DNA of 64,000 nucleotides from Flammula alnicola. Lineage: Eukaryota > Basidiomycota > Agaricomycetes > Agaricales > Strophariaceae. Shown here one piece after another: positions 1-9,358 of the stretch (position 1 is its first letter; every line of letters starts with the position of its first letter). A program made the translations under genes and the position numbers. The stretch covers positions 124,001 through 188,000 of the forward strand of contig JADNRV010000053.1 in NCBI GenBank assembly GCA_015499995.1, in the 5' to 3' direction. The notes under the pieces are model-generated. The model worked only from the letters and a program-made list of their open reading frames with translations. It did no database searches and had not been told where the DNA came from.

Positions 1-9
1 GAGCCGGTC

Positions 10-1103
10 ATGATGACTATCCATGGCGCGCTCGCACCAGCAACAAAATCCTCCTACGCAGCAGGTCCTTTACGCTGGACTCAATTCTGTGACAAATACT
101 CCATCTCCGAGGAAGACAGAATGCCAGCATCATACGCACTCATCTGCGCCTTCATCGCGGAACACAAAGGCCTGCACCCTGGCGGCACGATCAAAGGATG
201 GCTCTCGGGCATTCGAAGCTGGCACCTCGTCAACTACGCACCCTGGCATGGCGAAGACGACATCTGGGTCGACTTTGCACGCAAAGCGGCGAACAAAGAA
301 GGCGCCAAACACAAATGCCCTTTGCGCGCACCAGTCTCCGTCGAACACCTCTCGTGCCTGCATCGCGCCCTCACATTATCCATTCCTTTCCATGCAGCAG
401 TGTGGGCGGTCGCGCTCTGCACATTCTGGGGTTGCCGGCGCTTGGGCGAAACAACCGTCTCCGTTGACGCCGCATTTGACCCTTTCTATCATGTCACCCG
501 ATCATCTCAGTATGTATTCATTATTCCTTCTATAATTTCAGTTTGCTCATTCACCCCAGTGTGACTTTCCGCACGCTGCGAGATGGTACGCGATCAGCAC
601 ACTTCCGCATCCCTTGGACGAAAACTACCAAAGAGGAGGGCGCCACCATCATTCTAACCACTCGCGACAACTCGTTATGCCCTTGCAAAGCTCTCCAGAA
701 TCATCTCGACGTCAACGCCGACATCCCAGCTTCCGCAAGCCTCTTCGCCTATCGATTACCATCTGGAGGCGTTAAGAACATGATCAAGCATACCTTCCTC
801 GACTTTGTGTCATCCATCTGGACATCGGCGTTACTGGCTCATGTTCTAGGTCACAGCTTCCGTATCGGAGGCACCGTCGAGCTACTGCTGGCAGGTGTAC
901 CCCCGGAAATCGTAGCCGCTACTGGCGGATGGACTTCACTTGCTTTCTTGCTGTACTGGCGGCGCATGGAGGAGATCTTACCCATGAGCACATCGAAGGC
1001 TTACAAGAGGAGTCACGTCGACGAGCTGGCTACCATTTTCGAACAATTCCGCATCAGTCATAATATTTCTCAACCATCCCTCAACGCTTTAACAGACACT
1101 TGA
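10..1103 (+). CDS. Tyrosine recombinase (Crypton/DIRS-type integrase), probably 5'-truncated by the window edge
   Basis: Two exons, 10..509 and 560..1103, join in frame across a 50-bp GT-AG intron to give 347 residues. The C-terminal half carries the catalytic core of fungal tyrosine recombinases: an Arg in GCRRLGE near residue 145, the box HSFRIGG followed by LLLAGVPPEIVAATGGW, and LLYWRRME with the probable nucleophilic Tyr. The N-terminal part (TKSSYAAGPLRWTQFCDKY) resembles the SAM-like core-binding domain. Such enzymes cut and rejoin DNA for Crypton or DIRS-like mobile elements in basidiomycetes. No reverse transcriptase is visible here, but the window begins only nine bases upstream of the Met, so more of the element or gene may lie outside. 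A 32-bp intron (510..541) would also keep frame but is shorter than is usual. The frame is open throughout, so the gene may be active. The host function, if it is domesticated, is unknown. Confidence 0.75.
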
Positions 1104-1402
1104 TATTTCGCTTCAACTTAACTTTATTATCTCAGTTAGCTTACCTTCTTCTGCTTGCACATGTATCTCACTGCTTGAATCACGAATTCGCAACAACTGC
1201 TTATAAAATTTAGACGTCCAATCAATTATACACCAGAGTTCCACTCGAGTTGGGGTGCCAGTCTGGATTTGTGCCTATGTCTGCCTATCCAACCTGCCAG
1301 CTGTGAGTTTCACAAGGGAGAAGGTGGGTGGGTCAAAAGAAATGCTATGGATGTCAAATTACTTGGGATGAGATTTTTTTCGCGTCGGAACAAATCTCAG
1401 AA

Positions 1403-1429
1403 GACGAAGAAGAGTTATTCTTCTTCGTC
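1403..1429. repeat. Short perfect hairpin (11-bp stem, 5-base loop)
   Basis: The arms GACGAAGAAGA (1403..1413) and its reverse complement (1419..1429) flank the loop GTTAT. A second short hairpin, ATGAGCCC-TAT-GGGCTCAT, lies near 1506..1524. Both sit in the gene-free stretch between the recombinase and the long inverted repeat. Nothing else is recognisable in 1104..1530. Confidence 0.6.
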
Positions 1430-1530
1430 GGTGAAACAATCTGCTTAGGTAATATGCTGATTAGATCACGGTTGGTTCCGACACTTGTCTTTATCTTATC
1501 CTAAGATGAGCCCTATGGGCTCATCGCGGA

Positions 1531-2076
1531 ATAAGATAACTTGGCGTGAGTTCCACCAAATACAATGAGTGTGATGAGGATGTGATGAGAATATATTTGG
1601 ATGTGCAAGATAACCTAACACCGGTTTTCTTGTTTGTGCCTGGGCTTTCGCGGGCTTTGCGAATATTCGAAATTTCGGAGCTTTGAACCGTCCATCCACC
1701 GATCACCTGGACCGTGGGCGCGGCATACATATGCCACAAATCGACTTGTCCAGACGCTCAGGACTTTCTCGGGCTTCTCAGCATTCATTTTCGAAATCCG
1801 GATTTGAAATGCTGAATATCTTTGGATCTCATGCGTGCTTGGTCATCGACCCGGCCCGATCCAAAGCGGACGCCTTTTGAACATTACGCCCACGGTCCAG
1901 GTGATCGGTGGATGGACGGTTCAAAGCTCCGAAATTTCGAATATTCGCAAAGCCCGCGAAAGCCCAGGCACAAACAAGAAAACCGGTGTTAGGTTATCTT
2001 GCACATCCAAATATATTCTCATCACATCCTCATCACACTCATTGTATTTGGTGGAACTCACGCCAAGTTATCTTAT
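1531..2076. repeat. Perfect 190-bp inverted repeat with 166-bp spacer
   Basis: The left arm 1531..1720 and right arm 1887..2076 are reverse complements with no mismatch found by eye. The first base pair outside each end does not match. The arms contain short open frames that read as the same peptide on opposite strands; this follows from the symmetry and is not evidence of coding. The spacer 1721..1886 has no recognisable gene. No convincing target-site duplication was seen at either end. It could be a foldback or MITE-type element, a recent inverted duplication, or an assembly fold-back artefact. Its position next to a recombinase gene is notable but no link is shown. Confidence 0.85.
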
Positions 2077-2308
2077 CCCCGTCTTGCCCGACTCACCTTG
2101 CCCGACTCACCCGTAAGACTAAGGAAAAGCACATCTTAGACTCTTATTAGGAACTGTGACAACTTACAAGACTCCGGACCCGAACTAAAATCACTACGCG
2201 CATACAATCAACATAGGGTAATCGTAAATACAGAACCTCGGAAAAAGTCCCGGTGTCCAAAATCTACATAAGTGGTTGATGGAAGAGGGAAACCGCGTCA
2301 GTCCTCTT

Positions 2309-3711
2309 TCAGAAAGTGTATCCTTTTACACCGAGAGAAAAAGATAGGTAGTAATAAATCAGGGCGAGAATAAAAATGACCACTGCGACGCGGGACCAAA
2401 TCGTTCTCCAGAATGCCCTTGGATCTACAAAGAGAAAACTCGACGGAGGTCCCTTAGCACCAGCGGCATCGATGGCTGCTATCTCTTCTTTCGTCAATTC
2501 GGCTGAAAGAATGGGAGAAATTTAAGCCAGAAAACACGTCAAAATGCAGAAGTTCCTTACGAAGATCACCGACAGCAAGGTACTCCTGTAGGTGCTGCTT
2601 GCTGGAGCTGGTTCTGTAAGTTGAAGTAAATCAGAAATTGCTTTGGAGACGGATATCGAATAAAAATTCACGTTACGATGACGGCTCCTTTGGCTTTGAC
2701 CCAAAGAAAAATGACTTGAGTAGTGGATATGCCAAGTCGTTCAGCCGCTTTCTTCAATGGCGCGTCCACTGGGCCTCCAGGGAAGGTAGTGATTGGGCTG
2801 CAGAAACAAGAATTAAATTCACGTTGCGAGGAAAAGCAATAATAACTTACGCAAGGCTTCCGTAGGCTTCTGTCACGATGCCGTGCTTTGCATGAAATTC
2901 TAGCAGGGGTGCTGTCTGTGCAATGTTGTAAGGATGGAAGCGAATCTACCAATCTAGTTAGATTAAAGTCCACCATACGTAGTTGATTGCTGTATACATA
3001 CTTGATTTACGGCGGGCTTGACGTTCGCTGTTTTGAGCAACTGCTGCAGATCGGAGACGGTAAAGTTGCTGACACCAATGCTCCTAGATAGTAGATTCTA
3101 GTAAGTCCAAAGTAAATTCGATGCAGAAGACAAACATACTTACTTCGCAAGACCGTCCTCTTTGATCTTCTCAAATGTTTTCCATGCACCTTCATAATCG
3201 CCATTCTCGATAGCGGTGGGCGTGTGTATGAGGTATAAATCAAGCTGCTTCAACCCAATCTAGCAGAAGTTAAGAGTAAATACTTTAACCAACCAGAACG
3301 AATGTTTAGAGATGCACCTTAGTCAGACTTGCGTGAAGGGCTTCCTGAATGTTCCCGTACCCCCATTTCGATGTGACGTAGAATTCAGACCTGCTGAGTC
3401 CGCTCTCTCGAATAGCAGTACCGACGCTCTCCTCGTTTTGATAGTCTGAAGTAAATATGAGTATCCCTCGGTGAAGAGAACACTTCGTTTGGACCTACAT
3501 TGTGCTGTGTCGAGGTGAGAGAACCCAACTTCTATAGCCTGCTCTATGAAGTAGTGTATATCTTGGCCTTTATTGACGCTTCCCGAACCGTAGGCAATGG
3601 AAGGGATCTACAAGAGCAACGATGGCCCCAAGATGAGCGCATTGAATCCGGCGGCAGGGTTGATAAGCCCACCTTGTTCCCGTCATTGAGCTCTATGTCG
3701 GTAAACGGCAT
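2309..3711 (-). CDS. Aldo/keto reductase with C-terminal membrane anchor
   Basis: Nine exons splice cleanly to 313 residues (exons in order 3711..3673, 3607..3499, 3445..3318, 3259..3144, 3083..3002, 2945..2851, 2797..2672, 2613..2561, 2502..2309). The product is an NADPH-dependent (beta/alpha)8-barrel reductase of the AKR family. Visible motifs are HLDTAQYYQNEESVG with the Asp and catalytic Tyr, VTSKW with the Lys, LYLIHTP with the His, SIGVSNF, and RFHPYNIAQTAPLLEF. The NADPH-binding end reads AVIVTTSSSKQHLQEYL. After the barrel the protein ends with a hydrophobic stretch, VVIFILALIYYYLSF, which looks like a single C-terminal membrane anchor and is not part of a standard soluble AKR. The substrate cannot be inferred. 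It is divergent from the BTB gene at 4004, with about 290 bp between the starts. Confidence 0.9.
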
Positions 3712-4003
3712 TTTGGAAGGCTACGTCCGTCCAAAGAATGAAAAACGCTCAAGAAAACCAGTCCTTTAATATCTTGACCGAGTGCCTGGCCAAGTGCAGA
3801 TGGTTCAAGGAAAAGAGAACGCGCCATAAGTTGTCGAGATGGTGGAACCAAGTTTGTCAGATAAGTTCGTGAGACAGTGATGTACGTCGGTCGGCCCGAC
3901 ATTGCCGTCTGCTTAATCTCTTTTGGGCAGTACGGGCAACCGAACGACCCTTGGCCATCCAAGCTTGACTCTTTCTTGCAACTGCCTAAAACCTCTACTT
4001 TAG

Positions 4004-5571
4004 ATGTCCCACATTCACTTCGCGGTAACCCCGAGCCAATCCGACCCAGGCCCATCAAGCGCAGCGAGGAAACGCGGAAGGTGCGATTCCGATCCACATG
4101 ATCCCCGACCTCCAGAAAAGATGTCAAAAGGATACGACGACACCGATACCGACACTGAAATGGACGGCCTGATGTGCTCATCGTCGAGCTCGTGCACGAA
4201 TTCACCTTTGCCATCGACCTCGGCAGCAGTACTGCAGCTCAGCATCTTATCAAAACACAAGTCATTCACGCGTGATGAAGAATATTACTTTGAAGATGGG
4301 AGTTGTGTCCTTCTCGTTGACGACGTCTTGTTCAATGTGAGTTGACATGATGTCGATGTCTGTGAAGTAATTTGTTGATGGAATCTTTCAGGTGCATCGT
4401 TCTATTTTGAGCAAAGACTCGTCGAGCTTCGGCACGATGTTCTCTTTGCCTCAGGGAGACAACGAGGCCGAAGGACGATCTGATGACAATCCGATAGTGC
4501 TCAGAGGGGATACACCTGACGAGTTTCGACATTTTCTCTGGGCTCTATATGCTCTGTAAGCATGTTTTTCTTCTTCTAATGGGTGCTGCAGCCCATTAGA
4601 TATATCGTCGTAGACCACCAGAACTGCAAGTAGCAACCTCTCCATCTGCAAATCTCGGGCACCTTATCGACATCGCAAGAGTATCCAACAAATATTCTTT
4701 CAAAACTCTTGAGACATGGGTCCTCGATGCAATCCAAGATTATGTCAACCGCAAGCCTTCACCAATCCTGAATTCCTACGCCTACATCGCGCCAGAGGTC
4801 GAGGCACCGCCTAAAGCAGCGACCCAACAGGAAACAACCGACCAACTGACGCGCTTGATCCGTCTTGCCCAGCTCTGTCAGCACGAGCGCCTCCTGACCA
4901 CCATGATCGGCCTTTTGCGCCAGCTGATGTCGGTCTCGGTGCAATACGCCTACCTCGCAATGACACTTTCCGATGAGCTCGACCTGCGCACCCTACGTGG
5001 TGCGGCGTATCTCGAGGTGATGCAGAAAGCCACCGTCGTTAAGAAGCTGACTGTAGACGTGACGAGGCCCCCAGCACCCACCCCGGCGCTGGCCAACGCC
5101 AGCTCGTCTAGCATCGTGCAGAGCACGGCGTCACTGGCCAGCACAGACGGCGTCGTCGAAGGCACCCTCGACTCATCCGGCCGTCTGATCATCACGCGCA
5201 CACAGCAGCTCAAACTGCTGGCGGGGTACTACCGCCTCACCACAACCTGGGAAAAGCTCCGTATGACGCCGCTCCACTTTGACCACTCGCACTCGTGCGG
5301 GGCGACGTGGCACCAGCAGGGATGCACGCAGTCCTGGCTCGAGTTCTGGAAGGAGAAGACTCGCAGCGACAGCGTCATGAACCATGGGTTGGCCGATGTG
5401 CTTGGGAGACTCAAGTTGGTGCAGAAGGATTATGACCGTTGGGGCAGCGCGACTTATATGCATCATGACTGTCGCATGAATGCGAAGAAGGCGATCGGGG
5501 ATGTGATAAAACGCGTTGAGGAGGCGCTGCCGGATTATTTCTCAGAGCCTGGTGACTTCACGGAGGACTGA
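4004..5571 (+). CDS. BTB/POZ domain protein (copy 1)
   Basis: Three exons, 4004..4336, 4392..4555 and 4614..5571, give 484 residues. After a low-complexity, acidic and Ser-rich N-terminus of about 90 residues comes a BTB/POZ core: YYFEDGSCVLLVDDVLFNVHRSIL, SFGTMFSLP, VLRGDTPDEFRHFLWALYALP. The C-terminal 330 residues form the helical region typical of the large Agaricomycete BTB family, including YSFKTLETWVLDAIQDYV and a late His/Cys cluster, FDHSHSCGATWHQQGCTQ. Such proteins are thought to act as protein-interaction adaptors, possibly with Cul3; that is family knowledge, not shown here. It shares exon phases and layout with the BTB gene at 7778, so the two are local paralogues. It differs from that copy by the long N-terminus and by an Ala/Ser/Thr-rich insertion around residues 265-310. 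Confidence 0.85.
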
Positions 5572-6371
5572 TCGGAAGTAAATGGTTTGTGTATTCGTGC
5601 TGGCACTGTATCGAAAATTTTGTATATTCACTAATTACCATCCGAGTCATGTCCCTTTGTAACATTAACTGTGTAGTCTACGATATCCAACTTCATCTAA
5701 ATAGAGAAAGAATTCAATTGCGATAGACCTACCTTCATAACGATAGCGAACACACCGTACGTTTAATTCACCTAGCTCTCACAAAGTGGTACAGTATGTT
5801 GCATTTCCGACCATGTATTCTACATATCTAATTTCATATCACTTATGTACAAGGAGCCTGCACTTCAATCATGATGACGACAGGTCTGCTTTTACGATGC
5901 TGACGAACGACGGGCATTCATCGCCCTGTCTAGTAAACCTCCAGCAAACTATATCCCAGGTGTGCTCTACAAGGCGGTATACGAACCCAAATTGGAGTTT
6001 GTGGAATTCTAGAAGGAATCGACATGGTCGTTTGGACCGAGCTGCAGAATTTGAGGATGCCATGTTTTGTGCCATGGTGGAGGAGGGAGAATATTGGCAC
6101 GACTTCAAGAGGGTCCTGCGCCTTTGCCAATAAATAGAGGGTGGCAAAACTCGAGGAATGACGAGGTAGAGTTCGGATGTCGAAGTACGTTGTGGTGGTG
6201 GAAGATGAGCCCAACCTTCATCCAGTAATCTCTCAGATAATGATTATCGAGTTTGTTGATTCCGAAGATCTGAAGCTTTAACGTCGCGCCTTCTGGGTTT
6301 AATTGTTAATGAACAAGACACGTTGGCTGTATGGGGGGAAAGACTCACTCAACATTGTCAATTTCATAGCC
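5572..6371. other. Gene-free stretch
   Basis: About 800 bp between the BTB gene and the 3' end of the minus-strand gene at 6372. Short open frames exist on both strands (for example 5786..6133 +), but none has a recognisable domain, a splice pattern or a matching paralogue in the window. I see no RNA gene or repeat. Confidence 0.5.
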
Positions 6372-7101
6372 TCACGCATTTCGAGATGTGCCATTTCTAC
6401 TCCTCTTGCCCACGGTCGTTCCGCTGAGCATGTTGTCCCTCGAGGGTAGCGTATACGTCCTCCTCTCAAACTCAGATGGATGACCAAAATTATTCCAAGG
6501 ACCGTTCGAAATCCCAGCCTCCGTCGTCGCCGTTTGGCTACTTTCCGCTGGCACAGTGTTTTTGCCCATGTGAGGGCCCGAGCTGATGTTCATGCTCGGC
6601 CCCATCATGCTCCGCATCAGCGTGTCGATGTCGTTCGTCACTGGCTGTACTTCCAGGGCAGCTTTGGAACCACGCAGGAGGATCTGTTCAAATAGTTCAT
6701 TTTCTCGGAGTTGGTCCACTTCTGCGCGTAAGGAAGCCATGACGCGGTCATGTAGCACTGTGTACCTCGTCAGAATAATCGAAAAGAACTTTGAAAGGGA
6801 AAGGCGCACTCTTCTCCTCCACGGCATCCAGCTTCTTGTCCATAATTCTTATTGGCCGTCCATTCGGTCCTGGTATGATCAACAATGGGTCTTGATCTGC
6901 CTGAAGTTCCTCCTTCCTAGGGGAATGCAACCCGATCTTCTCGTCGCATTTCTTTTCAAGCGCAGATTGGGAGAGTTGGAGGTCGGTCTCGCTAGTCCGG
7001 TCTGCGTCATAAGCGGTTCCTACTGACGACGCGGGGGATGGAGGTCGGAGAACGGGATCTGCGTAGTCTGTATGGTGTCCATGAGTAGGAAGGCCAGACA
7101 T
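6372..7101 (-). CDS. Conserved two-exon protein of unknown function with coiled coil
   Basis: Exons 7101..6810 and 6757..6372 join in frame across a 52-bp intron to 225 residues. The N-terminus (MSGLPTHGHHTDYADPVLRP) is Pro/Ser-rich and probably disordered. The motif DPLLIIPGPNGRPIRIMDKK is followed by a charged helix, LHDRVMASLRAEVDQLRENE, that looks like a coiled coil. After it comes NDIDTLMRSMMGP and a basic C-terminus ending GKRSRNGTSRNA. The splice junction lies exactly between the motif and the helix and restores a continuous charged segment, which supports the model. I recognise the layout as a conserved hypothetical in Agaricomycetes but know no function. The last four or five residues are encoded just before an in-frame stop; alternative downstream exons were not needed. 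Confidence 0.7.
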
Positions 7102-7211
7102 GTAAGTATTCAGATTGAAGGCGACAATGGCATGAAGTGCACACCATCGCCAAATGGGGCACAAGGTCCTATGTGGATCATATTATTAATCACAAAAAAG
7201 CACGTACATGT

Positions 7212-7300
7212 GGTGCTATAGTGTAGTGGTTATCACTCGGGATTTTGAAACTGTATGTCGTTGTCTTCCCGGAACCCAGGTTCGAACCCTGGTAGCACCT
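7212..7300 (+). tRNA. tRNA-Gln (anticodon TTG) with a 17-base intron
   Basis: The acceptor stem GGTGCTA (7212..7218) pairs with TAGCACC (7293..7299), with T7300 as discriminator. The D arm is GTGT-AGTGGTTAT-CAC. The anticodon stem CGGGA pairs with TCCCG around the loop TTTTGA, anticodon TTG. An intron of about 17 bases lies one position 3' of the anticodon, the standard site in nuclear tRNA genes. The T arm is CCAGG-TTCGAAC-CCTGG, containing the B box. All stems pair perfectly. Confidence 0.93.
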
Positions 7301-7319
7301 TAGCATGATAGGAGTCTTC

Positions 7320-7325
7320 TTTTTT
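7320..7325 (+). terminator. Pol III terminator (T6)
   Basis: A run of six T residues 20 bases after the tRNA-Gln 3' end, the usual RNA polymerase III stop signal. Confidence 0.75.
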
Positions 7326-7777
7326 GTGTTGTGTTGTTTTGTCGATTGAATTTGTGCATCCAGCCTTGTGATCCACACAGTTTTCTATTCCATTATGCTC
7401 AGGCAATTCGCATGCAACCGAATTGTGCTCTGATTTCCCTTTGCCTTTGACAGGCTGCGCTTGACCCCCGCAACTTATCTTTGATTCTCCCTTTGTTTTA
7501 TAAGACTGCTTTGAACTTATGTTGCCCGGCCCGAAGTTGGGTACATTTGCTTCAAGTTCCGCCGATCGTACTATTCCATCAATTTGCAACTTTCTCGCGA
7601 ACAAGATTTTCTCTGAGTCCCACAGGTTCATAGACAATCAGATGACCCAGAGTTTTCCTCCAATTGAACTGCAAACACTCGAACGCGATGCAATCCTAAG
7701 GTCAGTGTGGAATAGATGCAATACAAGCTTGTTTCAGACAGCGATCTATCTAGGCGCCAATCTCAGCTTCCTCCTTC

Positions 7778-8973
7778 ATGACCAACTTCTCGATGACTTC
7801 AGGCTCGAAAGATGAACGATACTACTTCCCAAACGGAAACATCACAATTCTAGTGTCGGAAATATTGTTCAAGGTAAAGAGTTAATCACTCCGAGTCTTG
7901 CTGCTTTTTTGTTGTCTTCCTCTAAATTGTTTTCATACGCTGTCAGGTTCATAGACATATTTTGGCGCGGGATGGGTCCACTTTTGAGAACATGTTCTCT
8001 TTGGATGTCCACGCAGAGGCAAATACACCTACCAACGGCTCCATTATCTTTCAGCAAGACGGAGGCAGCGATGAGAATCCCATTCAGTTGCAAGGAGACA
8101 CAGTGGACGAGTTTCGAGACCTACTTTGGTGTCTGTACGCCTTGTGAGACACACGATTATGCTTATCCCGTCCTCGTCATTATTCACCGAGGATTCTTTG
8201 GTAGACCACAAGAAATAGCGGTAGCGATGTCTCCTGAAGGTGACATCGTCAAACTGTCCAATGTCGCTCGTATGGCTCACAAGTATCACTTCATCACCAC
8301 TGAAGCTTGGGCGATTCGTACTATTGTCACGCAGCTGCAAGCCAAGCCCCCTCCTCCGCTCCTCACACATACTCTCATTCAAGTAACTGAGGCGGCTGTG
8401 CTCTGCAGCGACCACCCGCTTCTAGATGCTGTTCGTCAAAAATGGAAGGGCCTCATTGGTGAAAGGAAAGATTTGGCTGTGGCGATAGGTGTCACAGAGC
8501 GCTTCGGCATGCGAGATCTTCAAGGCCTTGCCTACCTTGCTATGCTGCTCCAAGGACGAGATATTTGGGATTCGGAGCCGCTCCTCACCAGGGATCATCG
8601 TATAAGACTGCTCTCTGGATACCATAATCTGACCAAGTTCTGTGATGCGCTCCCAAAGACTCCTCCGGATTTCGATCACAATCTGTCTTGTGGACGTTCG
8701 ACGGACTGTGTGGAAAAATGGACGTTATTCTGGGAGCACATCACCATTCTGGACCCAGAACAGGGGCTTGGATCTCAAACACTCGTGCACGATAAGCTTG
8801 ACCTGGTCGGGAGGTTGATGATGGCCGTAAGCGTCGTGATAGCTTTGAATCAGGGAGAGCGTATTGGTGGTTTCCTTGCCACTGGCTGCACTGGTTTCGC
8901 TCTGCAAGCTACGACCGTTCTTTGTCGTAAAATGCAAGAAGGGATGATGGATTTCTTCCAGGATGTTGTATGA
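7778..8973 (+). CDS. BTB/POZ domain protein (copy 2)
   Basis: Exons 7778..7873, 7947..8143 and 8205..8973 splice in frame to 353 residues. The start is chosen at 7778 because the first BTB strand follows at once: YYFPNGNITILVSEILFK, then VHRHILARDGSTFENMFSL after the first intron. The second intron sits at LYAL|P, exactly as in the BTB gene at 4004. The C-terminal half shares the paralogue's pattern: LSNVARMAHKYHFITTEAWAIR, ITLEH-like helices, and DFDHNLSCGRSTDCVEKWTLFW with the same His/Cys cluster. It lacks the long acidic N-terminus and the low-complexity insertion of copy 1. Probable protein-interaction adaptor of unknown partner. Confidence 0.87.
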
Positions 8974-9358
8974 TCTTTTATTTTCTGTATGTCGTTTAGA
9001 TCCGGTTTACTAGACACTTCACAATGTATACGTATATACTGTATGTTCGCCGAAGTAGGAAATATAAATCTCTCGTGGAGAAGATGTATACGCTAACACA
9101 ATTTAAATTTCACGTTGTTGTACATCCTTTCCTGCTCCGCAATGCACAGCAACTCTAAGTCAGAATCCAGTGTAGGCGCAATGTGGATCCATGGTGGTAT
9201 CTACCTGCACAGCCGTGGGTTGATGAGATGGGGCCAACTTACTCACAAGACTCACATTTTTTGATGGACTCGGATTCCCATCATCTTAGTTCAACCCGAC
9301 CTTGACGGATCTTCCTTAGAATGCCCTACGATGGACTCTGGCTTTCGCGAGCCCCGAC
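8974..9358. other. Intergenic stretch
   Basis: About 385 bp of AT-rich sequence upstream of the Cdc24-like/kinase gene. No gene, RNA or repeat was recognised; it presumably holds the 3' end of the BTB gene and the promoter of the next gene. Confidence 0.5.

Noticed and set aside
1521..2150. Two nearly identical short peptides on opposite strands
   Set aside because: They arise from the perfect inverted repeat; no start context, domain or codon pattern suggests coding.
3693..4214. Minus-strand open frame of 173 codons
   Set aside because: It overlaps the BTB gene N-terminus in antisense and the aldo/keto reductase start; no domain.
5786..6214. Short frames on both strands between BTB copy 1 and the unknown gene
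   Set aside because: No domain, no consistent splice model and no paralogue in the window.
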